DNA of 64,000 nucleotides. Source: Pseudoneurospora amorphoporcata (Eukaryota; Ascomycota; Sordariomycetes; Sordariales; Sordariaceae). The stretch's first letter is position 1. Every line of letters begins with the position of its first letter. The stretch lies in the NCBI GenBank assembly GCA_033297205.1, contig MU859209.1, positions 1-64,000 on the forward strand, read 5' to 3'. This document shows, in pieces, positions 55,081 to 64,000 of the stretch. The translations under genes and the position numbers were made by a program. The notes under the pieces are model-generated. The model was given only the letters and a program-made list of their open reading frames with translations. It was not told the DNA's origin and ran no database searches.

Positions 55081-58000
55081 TTCCAACTTACACTAAAGCC
55101 ACCTAGCTAGGCCTCCAAGGTGCCGGTTGCGGTCCCCGACCGAACCTCGAAAGTTGGGGGTGAATATGGACGATGTGGTTGGCCAGGAGATATGTACCAA
55201 CAGTAAAAAAGGTTTTCGCTGGATCCATCGCCACCGTGTTGCGACTCGGTCGACGGGTCCTTGACGGCGTTAACCGGCGACCGTTTCACAACGACTTTTA
55301 GCTTCTCCCCACAAAGAGGCCCGACCCTGTTCGATCTGAATGGTGAGGGGAAAATGCTCCAAAAATGGAAACCTTGAATGGAACAATCCCTCAATGGCTT
55401 GTTAGTGTACCCCGTTAGATCCGGACTCCATCTTCCGGGTCCGAGAACCTGACGATCTTCCGCCACCTCACACCTCGAACCTCGATGGTTTCCTTGACTA
55501 ACACTTTTTAGTCCGTGGTGGTGTGGTGGTGGTGGGTGTGAACGCCCCTGAAAATCAATTGAACTAGTCTAGACTTGCTTCGGACGACCGTCCGTTATCG
55601 ATTGTTGTCAATGTCGAGATTCACCCATGGACTGGAATTCAACATGGCAAGAGGCAACATAATCGAGGAGTTGTGCACATTGCGACCAAACCGGTTCATG
55701 TTATCTGGTGGTGAAAATGAAAAAAATGTTGAATAAGGCCAAGCATTCAAATGCCCGTAATGCTTACGATAAGCCTAGTGTAAATAGATGCTAGTCTAGT
55801 GGCCTATCCTTGTGGAAGTTGTGGCATCAACTTAACACCAATGCTGACTTTTGCTGGCGACAGACAGGCCATGACGTTGGATTTATGGAAAATTCGAGGA
55901 AAAAAAAACAAAAAAAAAAAAAAAAAACGGATTCATCACCGCGCGTGCAGTCCAAATTGAAATGGGACTTTTCTCGACGCCAATCGGCACACTACCACTA
56001 GGTAACGTTACCTCTCTGATCTTTTTGGACAAAGGGGAATCTAGAACCTGCCCTGTGCAGTTCGGGTGGTGGAACTGGATGCTGGGCATCTATCTATCTA
56101 AGTCTAGTATCTTTCCTACCGTGCCTGCTCTAGAATTGATAGTTCGACATCATACGATTGACTGACATGGACGATACGGTACAATATTGACGACGTTCCT
56201 ACGTGCGTGCGACAACCACGCACGCATTGGAACGAGGTGGAGATGGGTAGGTAGTGTGGTACATATGCACTGCTCATATTAGTCAGTTAGGTAGTCAGTC
56301 AGTCAGTGGCATCGCATCGCATCGCTTAAGTGTTTTCCGAACTTTCCCAACCGTAGCCCAGTAGGTAGGTAGGTAAGGCGAGGTAAGATATATACGTTGA
56401 GGTACACTATGCAAAGATAAGTACCTTAAGGTAAACTCATTTCCTACATCATCGGTCGCAATGCCGGCACCTAGGTATTGCATTCGCCCGTTCGGCATCC
56501 CGGTATGTAAGTAAGGTAGCTGCTGGTAGTGGAGTGCATGATAGATAGATAGTATGATGCTCAGAAGACATGAATTGAGTGAGCCTCATCCGTCATGACA
56601 TGGGAGTCCCGGTGGACGAGAGCCTCTTAGTCAAAATTCGAGTTATCAACTTTTCGGGTCGAGATGATGATGTACATGAAATAGCTTTTAGATGGGAATA
56701 AAAAAACAAAACAGGTGCCTGAAAGAAGAAATGGAAATGATTCCATGAGCATGAAATGGCATGGGGGCTGGTCTGAGACACAAAAGCGGTTTGTTGTTGT
56801 TGTGGTTGACCTTTCCGTTCTCGGTCGGGGTGTTCACCTAGGTGTGGGATGGATGCCTGGCCTGGTCCGACTGCGGTGAATTTCTCTGCCGACGTCATTC
56901 TTGTCAACTTCCCAGCGCCAGGCAAGGGCCGGTCCTAGCTCACCAGCTCCCTGATCCGGAGCATCCATGCGGTGGAGTGCTTACCGGGTATGTACCGTGC
57001 GCGGCTCTTTCTGATGTTGTCTCAACAACACAGCGACTTGGATACTGCGAGAAAAAATTCTAGAACGGATGAAAACTGAAAGCCAATGATGGCGCCATGC
57101 CATGGTGTAGCACAACATCGCAGCCTGTTTCTCACCGGGTGTCTGACTTGCTTCCATGCTCATACATACTCATACTGACAGAAATCTCGAACCCGACAGA
57201 ACGACCGTTGACAGATTATCGCAAACACGCTGCGAATGTCTCGGATCTCACATCAAGTTCCAGCCCAAGGTCGAAAAGTCCTTTGCGTGCATGCAAGTCA
57301 CACGTCGGTGTCGGTCATGGCGAAGTGAAAACTCGGCAAGAGAGAAAAAAAAAAAAAAAAAAGGAAAAAAAGAAAAAGGTCGAGGAAGAACCCCAAAACC
57401 GAGAAAAGTCTTTGTTGTCCGTCCCGGGAGAAACAATCGTTCGTTCGTGATAGAAAAACACAGGCGTGTCGCCTCGGGAACTCCTTTTGTTGAACGGTTC
57501 GGGAGGGCGACACTCATGTCCGTCTAGAAGGATGGCCGAGTGAACAACGGACTTGTTGATCAAATAGAAAGAGATAAGACAGACCTCGATGAAAGCATGA
57601 AACTGGAAAAAAACCATTCACAACCACCTCAACCACGGCGCCGGCTCCGGAGCAAATATCGGACGTGTCTTGAGTGTCAACCACCCGCCAGGGCACACAG
57701 AAACCTGAGACCCCTACCCGAACCGTCGGACGGTAGGTACATGGTGAGAAAAACAAAAAAAGGTCGGAGGGTGGGAGACATGTCATGAGAAAACGGAGGC
57801 TTATACACGACGGACCCTGCTGCCCTCACTGTCAACCGTTTCGATATTGACACGGAGTACTCGACACAAGTACTTAGGTACCCAATGACTTTGCATTGTG
57901 AACTTTTGAGAGAATCCCTCATTGTCCAATTGAATTCCTCAGAGGCATCTCTGCGTCTTGATGGCTCCACCCGATACTGTATGGCTCCACACTGCAATGA

Positions 58001-58950
58001 TGCTAGGCCTAGGTGATGTGGGTACAAGCGAGGCCATGCAGCCAAGAAATACAGGGCGAAATACCTGTACTGTACGAAGTTACATATGTACATGCCTGAG
58101 GTGATATGACCGCAACCAGCCAGTTGCATGCCATGATGTTGCTTGCTTGGTCTGGTTTCAGCAGAACGGAACGGGAGAGAGGAAAACCAAGAGGAAAGCC
58201 GTTTTTACCTTCCAACACTGTTTACTGTACCTGTGCGTCCGGCGTGCTGTAACTGGCAAGGCAGATTCTCTCCCTTGGACCTGAGCTCTGCTTTCCTTCA
58301 ATTCCCTTCCCGTCGCGTCAATACTCTACTGCACAAGGGATATGACATGACAGGACAGAAAGCAACTGTGGGCATTAAGCGAGTCTGAGCAGAGCGTTGC
58401 TGCCCGTTGGGAGGAAGTACATAGAGTAGGTAATCAATGCAAGAGATGCACTTCAAATCAACGCCAACTTGAACTGCATGGAACTGTCTCAATGGCCCCA
58501 TCATCTCCGTCTCCATGGTCTGTACATTCTGGACAGTGTCTGACTGTACAGGAACATGGAGACATCCAAGGACGGCGGTACCTTTTTTGTTCACAGTTCC
58601 ATTTCAGAACCACAAGGATGGATGCGAAGACGGTGGTCCGTTTGAGCCAAAAGAGCAAAGACACACGCCCTCCTCACTGCTCACCCCCTTCCCGGCCCCC
58701 TGTTCTGCCCCCACCGGTCCTGGTCCCGTTGTCCAACCGTGTTCTCCTCCCAAGGAATGAGCTTGTCGCATTCCTTGTTGGAGTGAGAGTGAAGAACGGG
58801 GCATGGACCTGGGGACAGACTCGCTCGAGTGACGGGGCTCATGATTCAAAACCACAGCTGCTCCGCTTCCTCTAGCACCAAAGTGCCTCCCGCTCTCCCT
58901 CTCTTTTTGTCTTGTAAGCCAACACCTCTGTTGTGTTTACTTTTTTGTTT
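55081..58950. other. Gene-free stretch 5
   Basis: No gene supported. Contains A-rich homopolymers (55899-55926 and 57345-57370), (CAGT)n and (GCATC)n runs at 56281-56325, and a (GTAG)n run at 56360-56374. A GTG-initiated 119-codon minus-strand frame at 55107-55466 is not convincing. Confidence 0.45.
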
Positions 58951-60469
58951 TTCCTTGTTTAAAAAGGACCATTGATCTTTATCTGGTTCCTTCCTACCCC
59001 TCCCCTACTATCCATCCATCCATTCATCCTCCTCCTCCTCCTCCCGTCGCCGAGGTTGGCCATTGACATACGAAGAGAGAAGAAGCATCCGACTCATAGC
59101 TTCAAGGAAGAGATACATTTGGGATAACCCCCCCCCCCCCCTTTTCGACATTCCATCGACATTATCAGCATTTCACTTGAAGGCATTTTGAAAACGATCA
59201 AAAAACAAAAAACAGTCATCATTGCATTGGAAAAGCACAGAAAGAGGTTGGAAAAGGACCGATAAGTGAGAAATATCAGGAAGGGCGATCAGGCGATATC
59301 GAAATCGACAGACCCCCCTCAACGACATACCCCCCCGACAGGACACCGACCTCTCTTCACCGCCTACCATCTTGGGTCCCTCCAGTCGCCATCCATCCCG
59401 TCAATCAATCAAGAAATCACTTCATCCTCCTCCTCCTTTGTCCGCCGTCATCCGCCATCCGCCGGTTCCGATCGAATCGACTGATAAACCACCACACCAC
59501 CGCCTCCATCGATCGGCGACGACGACGACATTCGACTCTCTGGTAGAAGCGAGTGTTTTGTAAAAAGTCAAATCACAAACCTCGTTGCTGGAATATTGCC
59601 GTGGTTTGTCATTTGTCTCTTTTGCATTTATTCTTGTCTTCAGTCTTGTTTTGAATACGACGCGACGGACTCTTACCGCCAAGCCGTGCGGCTACATTCA
59701 AGTAAGTGGGCACATCCTTTTTCCCTGACAGAACAACGGAAGAAAAAAAAAGAACGAGCGACGACGGGACGACCAGTGGGCGGGTGCGATGGGACGCACG
59801 CTTTCTTCACGTTTCAGCATGGAAATCAGTCCTTGTCTTCTCTCTTGCCCGGTTCCCCCCTTTGCCCTGCTCTGCCACACTGCACTTGCACCCGACTGTC
59901 CACTCCCCAACAGCACCACTTGGAAGGCCTGGAAAGACCTGAACACACCACTGCACCGCTCTTAACACTGGGCCTGCCTGCCCCTGCGCTTGCCCTGCCT
60001 GGACTGGACCCGTTTCTGGTCGCTGGGGACAAGAGAAGCTGGAAAGCAGCCAACCAGGGCACCACAGCACAACACACCCACGCTCTACAGGCCGCTCTCT
60101 CGCCTATCTCCGTCTTTTTTGATCCCTTCCACATCGGATGGATTTGCCACTACTGGGTGACGGGCTCCACTCCGTTATCGCTTCCCGCCCATTGTGTCAC
60201 AGCCCAGCGGTCCCAGCAACCCCCAGCCCTGTTGTTGCCGTGGTGGTGCCCTGTTGCTGGGCTCACCAATGACAAGTCCACCACCCCCTGACACGACAAG
60301 AAGCCCCCGCTACTATCAATTCCAGGTTCCCATTGCCCCACCTCCCCCTGCAGTTTACAGTTCAGTCTGCCTGGATCGGGGTTGCTGGCAAGTGGAAAGC
60401 ACCGCAGTCAAGATCACTTACAAGGTCAATCAATCGGGCAATGACCGGGCGGCCCTTTCGCACACCATT

Positions 60470-60500
<31 letters not shown>

Positions 60501-60653
60501 GCAGTCAATCAATCGCTAGCGCGGAGCACTGCGGTCTTAAGTGCCTGTCAGACAGCACTCAGCGAGTGCATTGCCCCCCCCACCCGGTCGGAACTTGGTT
60601 CCATGCCTGATACGCAGGCAGGTATCTGCAGTGCAGTGCCTCTCTAAAAAAGA

Positions 60654-60701
60654 CTTCCACTTCTTCCACTTCCACTTCCACTTCCACTTCCACTTCCATT
60701 C
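60654..60701 (+). repeat. (CTTCCA)n hexanucleotide repeat
   Basis: About seven CTTCCA units, one of them imperfect, inside the second candidate leader intron. Confidence 0.9.
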
Positions 60702-61123
60702 TGTCTCCGTCATCCGTCATTGACAAATCATCATCTCCCCACCCTTTCCTTCTTCATTCCCTTTTTTCTTTTCTTTTGCGTTTTTGCATTTCAAAGCGAC
60801 CACGATATAAACCAGATTGAAAATTGAAAAAAAAAAAAAAAAAGGGCAACCGCTAACCTATTCACCTCTTGGGCATTTGCAGCTGCCAATCCAAAAGTGG
60901 AATATTGAAGAGAACTTCTTTGACACCGCCGTCAACAAAGAAACAAGCCCTTCTCTCTCCCGACACAACCACCAAACCCGACCCGTCGAGGCACACTCCT
61001 ACGCATTTAGTACATTCCTCCATGTACTAAGGCCCGACACCCGACATCCGACAACCTCGTCTTCTCTCGCTCTACTCTAACGTATCTTTTATCACTCGCT
61101 TCTCCCCTTCGTCGCCATCGACT

Positions 61124-61149
61124 CGACGACGACGACGACGACGACGACA
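61124..61149 (+). repeat. (CGA)n trinucleotide repeat in the leader
   Basis: About eight CGA units end 35 nt before the start codon of the PP1 regulatory gene. Confidence 0.9.
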
Positions 61150-61183
61150 TCTCCCCCACGACCACACATAATCGCGAGAGAGA

Positions 61184-63884
61184 ATGCCTTACACACCACC
61201 CTCCCACAGGTCTCCGGCTTCGTCGGCACCCTCCTCACCAATCCAGAGCCGGAGACCTTCGATCAACCAAGCACAGAATGGCGGCTGCCCCATGTCCCCC
61301 ACATCATCGACCAAGCCCGCACTCCCTCGATCGGCATCGTATCTTATGAAGCACCGACGAACTCCCTCGGCCCCGGCACCCACACAGCATAACGAGTTGT
61401 CCCCGTCGGCGACCGTGGAGGATTTCAAGACTATGGCTCTCAACAGCATCGTGCGCCAGTCGCCCCCTCCAATAACGGGCGAAAGGCCGGGCATGCCCGC
61501 CGGCGCCGTCATCTCCCCTCCCGACTCGGCTAGTGAAGATGAGGGTCAGCTGGAGATGAAGAAGGAGGACACACCGCGTGGCAGGACAATCGAGAACCTC
61601 AAGGAGCTCAAGGACGCCATCAGCCAGATCCCCGTCCACCGCTCATGCTCGCCCAACAACCGCACCGACATTCCCGAACCCGTCATCGCCGAGAAGAAGG
61701 ACAAGACAAAGCCGGATGCGGGTGATCTGCTAGTACTGCCGTCGCAGGCCAAGGCCATTGCCGACATGCAGCAGAAGCAGGACGCCGCCAACGGAGTCAA
61801 CCGCCGATTCTCCCACACCCGATCCGCCACCGAGCCTCACATCGTGCTGAGCAAGTCTATGGGAAGCTCAGTCTCAGCATCTGAAGAGGACACTGACGAA
61901 GAGCAGCAAAGAAAGCCCCCCATGGTGCGCAAGAAGTCGGGTGAGCTTGTGCGTCCTGCGCTGCGACCTCCATCTCGCCGACGACCCTCCAGTATGCCTG
62001 GTACGCCCACCTTCAAGGCTGTCCACTTTGACTCGCATCTCGAGCACGTTCGCCATTTCTTGCAGGTCGACCGCCCGTTGGCCGTTAGTGCTGGCTCATC
62101 GCCGGTCGATAACTACGATAGCGATACCGAGTACCCCTTCAACGGGACCAACGACAGCCAGTCAAATGCACGTCAGCCTCCCTTCGAGTGGGAGCTTGTC
62201 CTGTCCAACTTCCCCACCGATACTCCGGCTCGCCGGGCACAGCCTGTTCGTTTGGAACGTGTTTGGCTATCTAGCGACCAGAAGTGCCTCATAGGGTCGG
62301 TGGCGGTGGTCAACCTGGCGTTCCACAAGAGTGTTACTTGCAGGTTTACTTTGGACTACTGGAAGACCACCTCGGAGGTGTCGGCCGAGTACATGAGCGA
62401 CATCACCCCAGCCGACTCCCCGCTCGGACAGGACCGTTTCAACTTCACCATCAAGCTCTCGGACATGGCCAACCTGGAGTCAAAGACGCTGTACTTCTGC
62501 GTTAGGTACAACGTCAACGGCCAGGAGCACTGGGACAGCAATAACGGCATCAACTTCCAGATTGACTTCCGCAAGAAGGCTCTCCCCGCGAACGGCAAGA
62601 AGGGTGTCATCGGCGCTGCTTCTCGTCCTGTTAACGGCCTGCCCAAGAGCAACCGTCGCTCCAACCAGCAGTCGGCGGCACCCAAGGCCAAGTTCGCTCC
62701 TATCGGTTCGGATGACTTTGGTGGCAGGGGCAAGCTCAGCTTTGGTAGCTCCCTCGATGACTACGACTCGCTTCCCGCTGGCCTTCGCTTGCGTGGTGTC
62801 AAGAGCACCACCAGCATCCCCAGCGATAACCTGCCGAGCCGTCTGTCTGCCCCTAGCGGTCAGGCCTTTGCCAACCGCTACGACTTCGGTGCCTCCCTTG
62901 CCACGGCCATCCAGACCGCCAAGGACAACCTGCCCAAGAAGGAAGATGGTGCTCTTTACATGAAGTCCTCCAGGAAGCCCGCTCTTGCCAACTCTGGCAT
63001 CCAGCGCAGGCATCATCCTACCTTGACTACTACTCCTGTTGCTCCCGCTCCCACTCCTGCTCCTGCTCCTGCCGCTGCCCCTAAGAAGGCTGCAGCACCA
63101 GCACCTACTCCTGCTCCTACTCCTGTGGCTGCCACTCCTGCGCCCGCCAACTCCACCTCCAAGCCTTCTCTCAACATCCCTGGTGTTTCCACCACCGGCA
63201 GCATTGCTTCGTCCTCGTATGAGGAGCTCGTCAACAAGTACTGCTTCGTAAGTTGTCCTCCCCCCCTGGGTCTGTGGTTGATAACATTTGACAAGCCTCA
63301 AGGCCCCCAACACCTCACGGTAACGATGATTAACACAATATTCATTACAACAGTTTGGATCCACCAAGCAGTCCAGCCCTCAGCTTAAGGATGGTAGCTT
63401 GCGCAACGGTCGCTTCGATAGTGCCGCGGACCTTCCTCAGCTTGCTAGCACCAGCAGCAGCAACAACTCGAGCTACGAAGGGAGCCCGGTTCACAACCAC
63501 TTTTACGGTATGGGGTCTACGGCTCAGCATCACTCGCTGCACCCGAGGGATCCCAACCCTTATTTCTCTCATGGAAGTTTCATGAGCTTTGACGGGACGT
63601 CGCCGGCTGAAAGTCCTCTTAAGACGGGCTTCCAGTCGCAGCAGCAGCAGAATGCTGTAACCCCCTCAAGCAATGGGTCACGCAACAATGGCCCTGGCAC
63701 TAACAGCTTCGGATCTGGCTACGGAACCGGACCCAGCTACGGACCGAACTCTACTGGTACGTCGTCGAACGAGTACCCATATCACCACAGCACCATGTCT
63801 TATGCCGATCGTTTCCCGTTCCACACAAACAACTATAACTATGGTGGCGCGGAAGCTCATGCTGCGACAGCTATTAGGGGGTAG
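61184..63884 (+). CDS. Glycogen-targeting regulatory subunit of protein phosphatase 1 (CBM21, Gac1/Pig-like)
   Basis: The model is join(61184-63247, 63354-63884), 864 residues. The 106-nt intron has a GTAAGT donor and an ACAACAG acceptor and keeps the frame. The N-terminal 270 residues are disordered, rich in Ser/Pro with basic Arg-Arg-x-Ser sites. The PP1-docking RVxF-type motif Lys-Ala-Val-His-Phe is at 278-282, just after a Pro-Gly-Thr-Pro-Thr stretch, as in Gac1 and mammalian PPP1R3 proteins. The CBM21 carbohydrate-binding domain spans about 335-465, ending in Trp-Asp-Ser-Asn-Asn-Gly-Ile-Asn-Phe. The remainder is low complexity, with an Ala/Pro-rich segment near 615-660 and Gln, Asn, Gly and Ser-rich parts in exon 2. 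Such subunits bring PP1 to glycogen, activating glycogen synthase. The protein is cytosolic. Confidence 0.92.
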
Positions 63885-64000
63885 ATGAGTCTCATCTTTT
63901 TTCTCATCTCACGTCTGTCTTGGGAGGGGTCTACCGTCTTCATCCATGGATCCCAACAAAGACAAAGGCCGCCGCTTCTGTATATGAATGTTGAAAAGTG
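63885..64000. other. 3' flank of the PP1 regulatory gene
   Basis: TAG ends at 63884; the rest to the window edge is presumed 3' untranslated sequence, T/C-rich at first. No polyadenylation signal is distinct. Confidence 0.4.

Larger units (their letters stand above)
58951..61183 (+). promoter_or_regulatory. Probable promoter and spliced 5' leader of the PP1 regulatory gene
   Basis: The stretch is pyrimidine-rich with a C14 run at 59128-59141. Two intron-like structures can be drawn on the plus strand. The first has a GTAAGT donor at 59702 and an acceptor GCAG ending at 60504 directly after a run of 28 T (60473-60500). The second has a GTATCT donor at 60622, a CGCTAAC branch at about 60851 and an ATTTGCAG acceptor ending at 60882. 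A 231-codon frame at 59596-60291 is mostly inside the first candidate intron and looks random. This is inference from splice signals only. Confidence 0.4.

Noticed and set aside
59596..60291. 231-codon plus-strand frame before the PP1 subunit
   Set aside because: Compositionally random, has no domain, and falls mostly in a candidate leader intron.

Overview
The window looks like nuclear DNA of a filamentous ascomycete of the order Sordariales, most likely Neurospora or a close relative. The evidence is short (45-113 nt) introns with GTRNGT donors, CTAAC-like branch sites and YAG acceptors; C-to-T/G-to-A decay of repeated DNA with the CpA-to-TpA signature of repeat-induced point mutation (RIP); a dispersed 5S rRNA relic; and genes that resemble Neurospora genes (a PREG-type cyclin, a type D feruloyl esterase). 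No bacterial, organellar or CRISPR features were seen.

Region 1 (1-5.76 kb) is a decayed repeat block. A RIP-mutated LTR-retrotransposon Gag-like frame on the minus strand runs off the left edge (1-about 1.6 kb). It is followed by a minus-strand NLR-type gene (NACHT_N, NACHT, six exact 126-bp WD40 units) whose C-terminal two-thirds is full of RIP-type stops, while its 5' third is still open. A 5S rRNA relic lies at 6.64-6.77 kb.

Region 2 (7.5-30.1 kb) is ordinary genic DNA with nine protein genes. In order: an F-box-like hypothetical (-), a thiamine-diphosphate enzyme (+), a Pho80/PREG-type cyclin (+), two tandem paralogous small secreted six-cysteine proteins (-), an OSCA/CSC1 (DUF221) cation channel with a four-exon model (-), a single-pass membrane protein (-), a secreted acidic Ser/Thr-rich protein (+) and a secreted feruloyl esterase (+). 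They share no operon-like logic. The PREG-type cyclin is expected to act in phosphate sensing, the CSC1 protein in stress-gated ion flux, and the esterase in plant cell-wall breakdown.

Region 3 (30.1-61.2 kb) is a stretch of about 31 kb in which I could not find one convincing protein gene or tRNA. It holds many simple repeats, dispersed GGTA/TACC tetranucleotide runs, a three-copy 67-bp tandem repeat and a hairpin-rich patch.

Region 4 (61.2-63.9 kb) is a plus-strand glycogen-targeting subunit of protein phosphatase 1 (RVxF motif plus CBM21 domain). It is probably preceded by a long leader spliced at two sites.
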